Shown in pieces: positions 17,081 to 25,240 of a DNA stretch of 34,566 nucleotides. The notes under the pieces were generated by a model that saw only the letters and a program-made list of their open reading frames with translations, was not told where the DNA came from and ran no database searches. Source of the DNA: an uncultured Ectothiorhodospiraceae bacterium (GTDB lineage: Bacteria; Pseudomonadota; Gammaproteobacteria; UBA9214); NCBI GenBank assembly GCA_947258845.1, contig CAMYJZ010000010.1:1-34566 (forward strand), in the 5' to 3' direction. The position numbers and the translations under genes were made by a program. The first letter of the stretch is position 1; the number at the start of each line of letters is the position of its first letter.

Positions 17081-18184
17081 ATGCGTGTCCTCCTGCTGTC
17101 CGCGTATGACGCGTACAGTCACCGGCGCTGGCGCGAGGGCCTGGTGGCGGCATTTCCCGACTGGGACTGGAGCGTGCTCACGCTGCCGCCGCGTCATTTC
17201 AACTGGCGTATCCGCGGCAACAGTCTCAGCTGGGCGTTTACCGAGCAGGCCCGGCTTGCGCGGCCCTGCGATCTGCTGATTGCCACTTCCATGACAGACC
17301 TGGCCACCCTGAAGGGGCTGGTGCCGGGGCTGGCGGGCGTGCCGACCCTGGTGTATTGCCACGAGAATCAGTTTGCCTACCCGGTGGGGCGTGAGGAGAC
17401 GCTGCGTCTGGAGCCCCGCATGGTCAACCTCTACACCACGCTGGCCGCTGACCGGGTGGTATTCAATTCCGCCTGCAACCGCGATTCGTTTCTTGCCGGG
17501 GTACAGGCCCTGCTGGACAAAATGCCGGACGCGGTGCCACCGGGCATTGCCGGGCGGATCGGTGCGCGCAGCCGAATCCTGCCGGTACCGCTGGAGGCGC
17601 ACTGGTTTTCCCGGCGGCTGCCAGGGCCCGAAGCCGGTGCCCCGTTCACCATAGTCTGGAACCATCGCTGGGAATACGACAAGGCGCCGGAGCGCCTGTA
17701 TCAGGCCCTCCTGCAGCTGCGCGCGGCGGGTATCGAGTTCAGGGTGCATGTCATTGGCCAGCAGTTCCGCGAGCAGCCGCCGGTGTTTGCCGAAATGCAG
17801 CAGGCGCTTGCCGGTTGTATCGGGGAATGGGGCATGGTCCGGGATGCCGCGGACTACCGCGCGCTGCTGCGGCAGTCGCACGTGGTGCTGTCCACGGCCC
17901 GGCACGAGTTTCAGGGACTCGCGGTACTCGAGGCCGTGGCCTCGGGCTGCATCCCGCTGGTACCCGACCGGCTGGCCTACCCTGAATGGCTGGCTCCGGA
18001 ATACCGCTACCCGTCGTCGCCCGCTGATCCGGAACGGGAAAGCGGGGACATCGCCCGGCGACTTATGCTGCTCGCGGAGCAGCATACGCAGGGCGTGCTG
18101 CGCCCGCCGCCGGATGTCTCCGGCCTGTCCTGGTCACGCCTCGGGCCGGACTATGCGGCCGAGATCGGGCACCTGCTGTCGTGA
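17081..18184 (+). CDS. DUF3524 glycosyltransferase, homolog of tRNA-queuosine alpha-mannosyltransferase (QTMAN/GTDC1)
   Basis: MRVLLLSAYDAYSHRRWREGLVAAFPDWDWSVLTLPPRHFNWRIRGNSLSWAF, TSMTDLATLKGLVPGLAGVPTLVYCHENQFAYPV, then GT4-like C-terminus (WNHRWEYDKAPE, LSTARHEFQGLAVLEAVASGCIPLVPDRLAYPE). Confidence 0.88.
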   Translation: MRVLLLSAYDAYSHRRWREGLVAAFPDWDWSVLTLPPRHFNWRIRGNSLSWAFTEQARLARPCDLLIATSMTDLATLKGLVPGLAGVPTLVYCHENQFAYPVGREETLRLEPRMVNLYTTLAADRVVFNSACNRDSFLAGVQALLDKMPDAVPPGIAGRIGARSRILPVPLEAHWFSRRLPGPEAGAPFTIVWNHRWEYDKAPERLYQALLQLRAAGIEFRVHVIGQQFREQPPVFAEMQQALAGCIGEWGMVRDAADYRALLRQSHVVLSTARHEFQGLAVLEAVASGCIPLVPDRLAYPEWLAPEYRYPSSPADPERESGDIARRLMLLAEQHTQGVLRPPPDVSGLSWSRLGPDYAAEIGHLLS

Positions 18185-18691
18185 TCAGTACCCGTGGCGC
18201 CAGCCGGGCCCGTAACCGCGGTAGTGCCGGTAACCGGGACCGTAGTTGTACTCGTACCCATAGTCGGGCCGCAGGCGTTCATAATATTCATGTCGCTGCT
18301 CGGCTATTTGCTGTTGCCAGTCGCTGCGTGCCCGGTTCCATTGCCGGCGTGCTTCTGCGTCCGGGTTGTTCCACCAGCGGCGGGCGCTGCGATGGCGTTC
18401 CATGGCCTCCTTACGCGCATCTATTTGAGCCTTTCTGAGTTCGCGCATACGGTCCATGCGCCCGGTCCAGCGACTAACGCGGCTGGTTGTGGGCTGTTCC
18501 GCCTCTGCTGGTTCCGCCGCCGATTCGGCTTCCGGGGCTGCGGCCTGTTCGGCTTCCGGGGCCGCGGCCTGTTCGGTTTCCGGGGCTGCGGCGGGTTCGG
18601 TTTCCACGGCCCAGGCGCTACCCACCGTACCGGTCAGTGCCAGGCTGATCAGCACGGCAAGCGGCAGCTGTCTTGGGTTTCCTGTTTTCAT
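18185..18691 (-). CDS. Secreted low-complexity protein with Ala/Glu/Pro repeats and Tyr/Gly/Arg-rich tail
   Basis: Signal peptide MKTGNPRQLPLAVLISLALTGTVGSAWA; (EQAAAPEA)n; RYGYGPGWRHGY-like tail. Overlapping plus-strand frame rejected. Confidence 0.75.
   Translation of the reverse strand: MKTGNPRQLPLAVLISLALTGTVGSAWAVETEPAAAPETEQAAAPEAEQAAAPEAESAAEPAEAEQPTTSRVSRWTGRMDRMRELRKAQIDARKEAMERHRSARRWWNNPDAEARRQWNRARSDWQQQIAEQRHEYYERLRPDYGYEYNYGPGYRHYRGYGPGWRHGY
18522..18606 (-). repeat. 24-bp tandem repeat encoding 8-aa EQAAAPEA units
   Basis: Near-identical units ttcggcttccggggctgcggcctg / ttcggcttccggggccgcggcctg / ttcggtttccggggctgcggcggg. Confidence 0.8.
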
Positions 18692-18895
18692 GTTGACCTC
18701 CAAATGCTGATTGCCGGAACACCATCAGTGGTATCCGGCCATTGTTTGCGCCTGATCTCGATTTTATCCCTTCCGGGTTGCTGCAGCCTTGACGCCCGTC
18801 AATTCCGCCCGTGTCCCCGGCCCGGCTTGCAGCGGGTGTCGCCGGCGACTACGGTCAGTCTATGCTGGCGATCTACGGAATCGGATCAACTAACA

Positions 18896-19777
18896 ATGAC
18901 ATCGGACAGACAGACAGTCGTGCACGGCGGGCATTCAACCCAGCGGCCGCTGCCGCTGGTATTGCGGGGTATGCGCCTGCTGTTTTCCCGAATTGGGCCC
19001 GTACTTCCTGGCCTTATGGGACGCTGGGCCTACCGCTTGTGGTTCCGGACCCGGCGGTTCCCCGAGTCGGCCACCGGCAAACAGGCGAGCAGCCGTGCCC
19101 TGCGCAGCACCCTGCAGGTCAACGGCATCCCGGTTGCCGTCTATGCCTGGGGGCAGGGTCCGGTGGTGCTGTTCGTGCATGGCTGGTCGGGGCGTGGCAG
19201 CCAGGCCGCGGCCTTTGTCGAGCCCCTGACAGGCGCAGGCTACCGGGTGGTGGCGGTGGACGCCCCCGGGCATGGCAATTCGCCGGGTGATCGGACCACC
19301 CTGTTTGAATGTGCGGCCGTTTTGCAGGCGGTTGCCGGGGAGCAGGGTCCCGTGTACGCGGCGGTAACCCATTCCTTTGGCGGTATGGTGCTCGCCTATG
19401 CCATGCGCCATGGTATGGCGGTCGAGCGGGTGGTGATGATCAGTCCGCCTGCCGATCTGGAGTTTCTGCTCGACAGTTTTGCACAGTTGCTCGAAATGCC
19501 CGCGGCAGTGAGAGCCGTGTTGAGCTGCAAGCTGGAGCAGCGTTTTGATGCAGACCTCATGGACCGGGTCTCTACCGTACGCAACGTCAGTACCCTTGCC
19601 GTGCCTGCCCTGATCCTGCATGACGAGGATGATGCGAGCGTGCCCTGGCAGCAAGGTCAGCGGGTCGCTACTGCCTGGGCAGGCACCCGCTTCATCAAAA
19701 CGCAGGGCCTGGGCCACGGACGCATCCTGCGCGACCCCCAAACACTCGAGGCGGTTGTTGAATTCATTAAGGGCTGA
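18896..19777 (+). CDS. Alpha/beta hydrolase
   Basis: VVLFVHGWSGRGSQAAAFVEPLTGAGYRVVAVDAPGHGNSPG, VTHSFGGMVLAYAMRHG, ALILHDEDDASVPWQQG, GLGHGRILRD. Start at ATG 18896 (MTSDRQTVVHGG). Confidence 0.88.
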   Translation: MTSDRQTVVHGGHSTQRPLPLVLRGMRLLFSRIGPVLPGLMGRWAYRLWFRTRRFPESATGKQASSRALRSTLQVNGIPVAVYAWGQGPVVLFVHGWSGRGSQAAAFVEPLTGAGYRVVAVDAPGHGNSPGDRTTLFECAAVLQAVAGEQGPVYAAVTHSFGGMVLAYAMRHGMAVERVVMISPPADLEFLLDSFAQLLEMPAAVRAVLSCKLEQRFDADLMDRVSTVRNVSTLAVPALILHDEDDASVPWQQGQRVATAWAGTRFIKTQGLGHGRILRDPQTLEAVVEFIKG

Positions 19778-19833
19778 ACCGCGGGCACCCTGAGCTTGGA
19801 CTCCGTGTGCCCCCGCGTTATCCTGACAAGCAC

Positions 19834-20316
19834 ATGAAGCTTTATCTTGCACAACACGGTGAAGCAGAGACCAGTGAGGTCGATCCCGAACGCCCCCTGA
19901 GCGGACAGGGCCGGGAGGATGTACAGGCCATGGCTGCCTTGCTGGCCTCTTCCGGCGTGCGGGTTGAGCGTGTCTGGCACAGCGGCAAACTGCGCGCGCA
20001 GCAGACCGCACTGATACTGGCCGGCGAGTTGCTGACTGCTGGCAAGGCGGAGCCGATTGACGGGATTCGTCCGAATGACCCGGTCGAGGCCTTTGTTGCG
20101 GATGTCGACGTCTGGGAGCAGGACACCCTGCTAGTCGGCCACTTGCCATTCATGGCGCGCCTGGTGTCGCTGCTCCTGACCGGTAACCCGCAGCGGGACG
20201 TCGTGGATTATCAACCCGGTAGTGTCGCCTGCCTGGAACGGCGTGATGCTGATGCGTGGGTGCTGGCCTGGATGATCCGCCCGGATCTGCTGGCCAGGGG
20301 TGCCGAAGACCTGTGA
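19834..20316 (+). CDS. SixA-like phosphohistidine phosphatase (histidine phosphatase superfamily)
   Basis: MKLYLAQHGEAETSEVDPERPLSGQGREDV, VWHSGKLRAQQTALIL, DTLLVGHLPFMARLVSLLL. Confidence 0.88.
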   Translation: MKLYLAQHGEAETSEVDPERPLSGQGREDVQAMAALLASSGVRVERVWHSGKLRAQQTALILAGELLTAGKAEPIDGIRPNDPVEAFVADVDVWEQDTLLVGHLPFMARLVSLLLTGNPQRDVVDYQPGSVACLERRDADAWVLAWMIRPDLLARGAEDL

Positions 20317-20332
20317 AGCGGGAAGCACATCC

Positions 20333-20581
20333 ATGAGCCTGCGCGGCATCGTCCCCCCCGACCCGGAGACCGGCGTTTCCCAGGAACGCTTCGCGGTGAT
20401 CTTCACCCCGCGCCAGAACCGCAAGCGCTATCCGGCCGGCTGTGTCGAGATCTTCGAGACCGAGGCGGCAGCGCTGGCCGCGGCCGATCCGGACAACAAG
20501 CGCCACGCGGCGCGCGTGGTCGGGCCGTCCAAGTCGTCCGAGGGGCAGTTCCTGTATTACCTGCTGGAGTGGCTGGCATAA
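20333..20581 (+). CDS. Conserved hypothetical small protein
   Basis: MSLRGIVPPDPETGVSQERFAVIFTPRQNRKRYPAGCVEIFETEAAALAAADPDNKRHAARVVGPSKSSEGQFLYYLLEWLA; ATG 17 bp after the sixA-like stop. Confidence 0.7.
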   Translation: MSLRGIVPPDPETGVSQERFAVIFTPRQNRKRYPAGCVEIFETEAAALAAADPDNKRHAARVVGPSKSSEGQFLYYLLEWLA

Positions 20582-20879
20582 GCGGCTGTATTACTGAATA
20601 TTACGGCGTCTGCCGCACCTTCTGGTACGTTTAGTAAACGATGAAATAAATAACGATTTAATGCATGTGTTGCGTCGATCGGTTGAAACCTCAACCCAAA
20701 AAGATCTTTGCAGTCAGGATATGGAGACAAATCTGATTCTGGTGTAGGAATTGGCTTACATCAACTCCAGCAACAAATATTCACCTATCATGTGTAAATG
20801 GTAACAATATTGTGCGCAATGCCGAGTTGAGCTCTAACGACTGCTATACTATTAGATGCTCATTCATGGTGAATTAATC

Positions 20880-21023
20880 ATGAACAAATCACGTCAACCG
20901 GGTGCTGTGTGTGCCGTTTTGTCCACACTTTTCATCATGACAGCCAATGCACCATTTACTGGCCGCCTGCCAACAACCCCAGGCGGTAGTGACTGCCAGG
21001 CATATTACGATGACCAGCTGTAG
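20880..21023 (+). CDS. Possible short secreted peptide or remnant
   Basis: MNKSRQPGAVCAVLSTLFIMTANAPFTGRLPTTPGGSDCQAYYDDQL*; hydrophobic N-terminal segment; ends just before the PLD-like gene. Not in the supplied track (47 aa). Confidence 0.3.
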   Translation: MNKSRQPGAVCAVLSTLFIMTANAPFTGRLPTTPGGSDCQAYYDDQL

Positions 21024-21057
21024 ATTACTTGATCGGCCAATGCCAATATCAACCCAC

Positions 21058-23526
21058 ATGAATCCGCGTAGCCCCAATATTTCTCACGAGCACAGTGAAC
21101 AATACGGGAAAAAAGTAATTATTCGACTGGTTGCGTTCTGGGTTGCTTTCGTATGGGCTGTAAATTGTGCGGCCTCTCCTCCACCTTTATTGATTGCGGG
21201 ATTCCTGTCAAATCCGCTCGACGGTACCTCGGTGGAGAATACAAACCAGGCGGGCGAGGCCATCTTGTTGGTGAACACCACCGATACTGTGCTGGCCCTG
21301 GACAATTACGCTATCACTGATTTTGAACCCGGTGTCACAAACCAGGCTGTCTTTCCGCCGGGTTCTGTGCTGGGGCCATATGGGCGGCTGTGGATCGCCC
21401 GGGATGCCGCTGTATTTTTCCGCGACATGGGTTTTGCACCCGACTATGAGAGCGGGGCCCTGAATGGCGACCCCAATGTACCCAATCTGGATATTCCGCT
21501 AGATTTACTCTCACTGGACCACACAGGGGATGAGGTGGCGATTACCATCGCGGGTGATCACACCAATGTTGTTGATCTGGTGCTGATCTCTGCCGGTGAC
21601 AGTTACGACGATGCAGCGGTCCTCATCAATGCCAACTGGTCGGGTGCCGGTGTCGAACCGTATATTCCTCCAGTAATGGGTACACGGGGGACGCTCGAAA
21701 TGCGTAAGATTGTGGACAACCAGTTTGTCGATACGGATACGGCGGTTGATTGGATTTCCGAGACAGTGACGGTTACCTACCCCGTGCTCGGCCGGCGAAC
21801 CTTTCGCGCAGGCTGGCTGGTCGACGCCTATCTCGATGGTCCACTGGAGGTGACGGTACCCAGCACCTTTTCAGTCTATTTGTCACCGGACAATGCGTAT
21901 GAAGGGGTAAGAGATCTTATCCAGAGCGCCCAGGAGTCGATCCTGCTCAAGACCTATCTGTTTGATAGTCAAAGCATCACTAACCTGCTCATCCAGAGAC
22001 TCCAGGCCGGTGTTTCCGTCACGGTTCTCATGGATTTCGGAGATGAAAATCCTCGCAGTGCAAAAGACACCCCACTCAATCAAAGGGCCAGGCATGTGGC
22101 TGAACAACTGACGAACGCGGGTGGGCAGTTCTTCTATAAGCGCGCCCCCAGCAGTACACGTGCCAGCCGTTTTTACCTGATGCACGAGAAATCTATTATC
22201 GTCGACGGGGAGCGTGTGATGTGGGGTTCAGGAAATCCCTCACCGTCTTCATTCCCACCGGATGACAAGTCCGATGGCGTCACCTTCGCGAACCGCGATG
22301 GTTGGGCTATGACTGACGCACCCCCGATCGTTTCGTACCTGACCGACGTGTTCTATCAGGACCTGTCGGGATACGATATGTTTGAGTATCCGGCCGGGCC
22401 CGAGGGGCTAGAGGAGTTCCGCTGGCTGCAGGGCATGAAAACTGCCTTCAATGCCCTTCCCGACACGACCAGTTATGAGATTCGCCACCCTGAGCCGCTC
22501 GAGGTTCAGGGCGATATCGGCTACGAGCTTGTGCTTGGGCCCGAGAATGTCCTGATGCAGGGGCGTGGAAACCTCGACCTGGTTAATCGGGCCGGTGCCG
22601 GGGATGTTATCCTGGCGCAGGTAAACATAACCTCTACCTGGGACGGTGAGGCTGCACTCAATACACGGCTACAGTCCTACGTCGAGGCGGCCCGTCGTGG
22701 TGCCAGGGTACGTATATTGATCGATGGCTACCATGTTGTTACAGAGCGCAATCTACCTATCTATAACTACCTACTTGGTATTATAGCCGCCGAAGATATC
22801 GACCTAGAGACCCAGATGGGTCTTGCAGGCGCCAAACGTTTGCATAACAAGTTGATATTGGCCGAGATTAATGGTGAGAAATTTGCTTCAATCGGATCGC
22901 TCAATGAGAGCGAGAAAGCCTACAAGCTTACTCGCGAACTACAGATAATTGTGAAATCCGATGCAGTCCACACCTATCTGAGGAATATGTTCGATCTTGA
23001 CTGGGCCTGCAATGCGGATCCGGCTGAATGCATAGCTCCCGTGCAGCCCGATGCAGATCTCGATGGAATATTGGATTCTGTAGATAACTGTCCCTGGATT
23101 GCCAACAGTAACCAGCTCGATGCCGACAATGATGGTGTTGGTGACGCATGTGATAATGGTGATAGTGATAGCGATGGTCTGAATGATGCAGATGAGGTTG
23201 CTGCGGGCACCGACCCGCTGAATCCCGATACCGACGGGGACACTTACCTGGACGGCGAGGAGGTTGCGGCAGGTTCAGATCCGCTGGATCCAGCCTCGGT
23301 TCCCACGCCTCCTGATGGCGATCTGAATAACGACGGTGTGGTCAATGCTGCGGACGTATTGATTGCCACTCGCATTATATTTGGGTTTATTACAGCTACA
23401 CCGGATCAACAGCTGCGCATGGACGTTGCGCCTTTAGCTGATGGTGTGCCGATGCCAGATGGTGCGCTCAACACAGCAGACCTTTACATTATCCTGCGCA
23501 AGGCCACTGGCCAGATTAGCTTCTAG
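21058..23526 (+). CDS. Secreted phospholipase D-like protein: lamin-tail-like, two HKD-type motifs, TSP3 Ca-binding repeats, dockerin-like C-terminus
   Basis: MHEKSIIVDGERVMWGSGNPS and RLHNKLILAEINGEKFASIGSLNESE (HKD motifs); DADLDGILDSVDNCPWIANSNQLDADNDGVGDACDNGDSDSDGLNDADEV; DGDLNNDGVVNAADVLIATRII...DGALNTADLYIILRKATGQ. ORF opens at 20947; start uncertain. Confidence 0.85.
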   Translation: MNPRSPNISHEHSEQYGKKVIIRLVAFWVAFVWAVNCAASPPPLLIAGFLSNPLDGTSVENTNQAGEAILLVNTTDTVLALDNYAITDFEPGVTNQAVFPPGSVLGPYGRLWIARDAAVFFRDMGFAPDYESGALNGDPNVPNLDIPLDLLSLDHTGDEVAITIAGDHTNVVDLVLISAGDSYDDAAVLINANWSGAGVEPYIPPVMGTRGTLEMRKIVDNQFVDTDTAVDWISETVTVTYPVLGRRTFRAGWLVDAYLDGPLEVTVPSTFSVYLSPDNAYEGVRDLIQSAQESILLKTYLFDSQSITNLLIQRLQAGVSVTVLMDFGDENPRSAKDTPLNQRARHVAEQLTNAGGQFFYKRAPSSTRASRFYLMHEKSIIVDGERVMWGSGNPSPSSFPPDDKSDGVTFANRDGWAMTDAPPIVSYLTDVFYQDLSGYDMFEYPAGPEGLEEFRWLQGMKTAFNALPDTTSYEIRHPEPLEVQGDIGYELVLGPENVLMQGRGNLDLVNRAGAGDVILAQVNITSTWDGEAALNTRLQSYVEAARRGARVRILIDGYHVVTERNLPIYNYLLGIIAAEDIDLETQMGLAGAKRLHNKLILAEINGEKFASIGSLNESEKAYKLTRELQIIVKSDAVHTYLRNMFDLDWACNADPAECIAPVQPDADLDGILDSVDNCPWIANSNQLDADNDGVGDACDNGDSDSDGLNDADEVAAGTDPLNPDTDGDTYLDGEEVAAGSDPLDPASVPTPPDGDLNNDGVVNAADVLIATRIIFGFITATPDQQLRMDVAPLADGVPMPDGALNTADLYIILRKATGQISF

Positions 23527-23629
23527 TCTGCAGGCCTGGGTTTGGCCGGTTTCGGAAATACCAGGAAAATACCCGAATAATTTAGTCTGATGACCGGTTG
23601 CGACCCAAAACGAAAGTCCAGTATTATAT

Positions 23630-23659
23630 AAATGGCTCAAAAGCAAATGGCTCAAAAGC
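23630..23659. repeat. Perfect 15-bp tandem duplication
   Basis: aaatggctcaaaagc at 23630-23644 repeated at 23645-23659. Confidence 0.9.
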
Positions 23660-23913
23660 AGGTTGAAGCGGACGTTTATTTTTGCTGGCGAATTTGCTCT
23701 GATCGCTGCGCCTGATCCAGGTCACAAACTGTAGTTTTTCAAGGGACATATGGCTCCCATTTGAGGTTAACTCAGTTTGCAGCCGTTCTCGCAGAAATTG
23801 GCGAAGGCGCGCAAAACCCGGAGTGCATGCTGCCCACCTTTGCCATCTCGACGGCGGCGGTGCGGCATCCCGAGAGGGTAACCAGCGAGACGGACAACGC
23901 CCGGACACACAAT

Positions 23914-24825
23914 ATGACAATAAACAAACTTTGGATTTTACCGGGTATGGCCGTGGTGATCGGGATCTTCATGCTTGGCTGGATGATCGGGTCGGGCCGT
24001 GCGCCGGAGCAACAGTCACAGGGACTTGACCGGTCTGAGACACAGCCAATCACTACTGTTGGAAGCCAGGCTGACATAAAGCGGGATGGGCGTACTGCCA
24101 CTACTGCTGAACCTTTCGAGACACCGACCGCTTTGATCGCCCGTCAGAAGTCCAGACAGCTACCTGCCGGTGGGGCCAGGAATTCCCTCGTCGCTATGGA
24201 AAGAAGACTCATTTCATCTGCCACTGATGATCTGCAGGCAATTCTAAGGGTAACGCAAGACTACCGGGTGCTGTCGGCTGTCTCCGCCGGCTATAGAAAA
24301 AAAGCGGCTAGTGGTGTCAGCACACGCCCGCAGGCCACTACTGGCCTGACCGGCAATCCCCAAGACACCGGGGAGGCGGCTCTGGACTCAACCGCATCCT
24401 CTGACATGGGCAAACCCGGCAAGACGGCGTCCGGGGAGACGGCATTCCTCGCTCCCTCTAAGGATAATGCAGCCGATGAAGGATCGACTCCCCCGAGGTC
24501 GTCGCATACCACCACCACCAGCACAGCCATGGTCATGCAACATCAGGAGGCTGTCACTGAACAGTCGCCCGCGGACACTGCTGGCAGCAAGGGTCCCTGG
24601 GTTATCAATCTTGTTTCCGCACCGAGCAAGGCTGATGCGGACCGCATGACGAAAAAAGCCCTTACCAGGGATATTCTAACGGAACAGCAAGAAGTCACCG
24701 TCAAGGGCAAGCCATACTGGCGCGTCCAGATGACCGGCTTTGCAACTGCGGAGGACGCCAGAAACCATTCCGAGGCTGCCAGGGAAAAACTGGGGCTCAA
24801 GTCCGTATGGATCATGAAACGATGA
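23914..24825 (+). CDS. SPOR-domain protein, single-pass membrane anchored
   Basis: N-terminal TM MTINKLWILPGMAVVIGIFMLGWMIG; low-complexity linker; C-terminal GPWVINLVSAPSKADADRMTKKALTRDILTEQQEVTVKGKPYWRVQMTGFATAEDARNHSEAAREKLGLKSVWIMKR (SPOR fold pattern). Confidence 0.85.
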   Translation: MTINKLWILPGMAVVIGIFMLGWMIGSGRAPEQQSQGLDRSETQPITTVGSQADIKRDGRTATTAEPFETPTALIARQKSRQLPAGGARNSLVAMERRLISSATDDLQAILRVTQDYRVLSAVSAGYRKKAASGVSTRPQATTGLTGNPQDTGEAALDSTASSDMGKPGKTASGETAFLAPSKDNAADEGSTPPRSSHTTTTSTAMVMQHQEAVTEQSPADTAGSKGPWVINLVSAPSKADADRMTKKALTRDILTEQQEVTVKGKPYWRVQMTGFATAEDARNHSEAAREKLGLKSVWIMKR

Positions 24826-25084
24826 ATTCACTCTGGTCGTCGGGAATAATAACCTGGCTTTACGGGGTCGGACCTCGCCAACCTATTGAAGCAGCTTGAA
24901 TAAGCTTTAAATATAGTCTGTATTATTGCCTTAACGGGTCTTTTCCGGGGCCAAAATAATATGTTTAAGACGAACAGGCGCTAGCAATTTTATTGCATAG
25001 AAAATGGTGTGGTGATTAGAGGCCCCGAACACCATGGACGCGCCATATGGGGATCGAAAAAGGCGTTATAAGCCCTCAAAACAG

Positions 25085-25230
25085 CTCCTAACAGGGGCAA
25101 GTAACAAGTGATTCAGCGGGTTGTAGAGGTCCGACCCCCTAGAGCTTCAAAACCCCCTAGAGTTCCCCTCTCCTAACAGGGGCAAGTAACAAGTGATCCA
25201 GCGGGTTGTAGAGGTCCGACCCCCTAGAGC
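25085..25230. repeat. Two 61-bp direct repeats, near-identical, separated by 24 bp
   Basis: ctcctaacaggggcaagtaacaagtgat[t/c]cagcgggttgtagaggtccgaccccctagagc at 25085-25145 and 25170-25230; one mismatch. A 13-nt inverted copy ggggtcggacctc lies at 24864-24876. Confidence 0.9.
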
Positions 25231-25240
25231 CTGTCACTAG

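Noticed and set aside
18194-18895. N-terminal extension of the alpha/beta hydrolase ORF
   Set aside because: It is antisense to the Ala/Glu/Pro-repeat secreted protein; the hydrolase most likely starts at ATG 18896.
18935-20149. 404-aa minus-strand ORF
   Set aside because: Antisense shadow of the hydrolase and sixA-like genes, no motifs.
23624-23920. 98-aa minus-strand ORF
   Set aside because: Its C-terminal FEPFAFEPFI is simply the translated 15-bp tandem duplication; no other support.
25085-25230. Possible CRISPR array
   Set aside because: Only two 61-bp repeats, one 24-bp gap, no further units and no cas genes.
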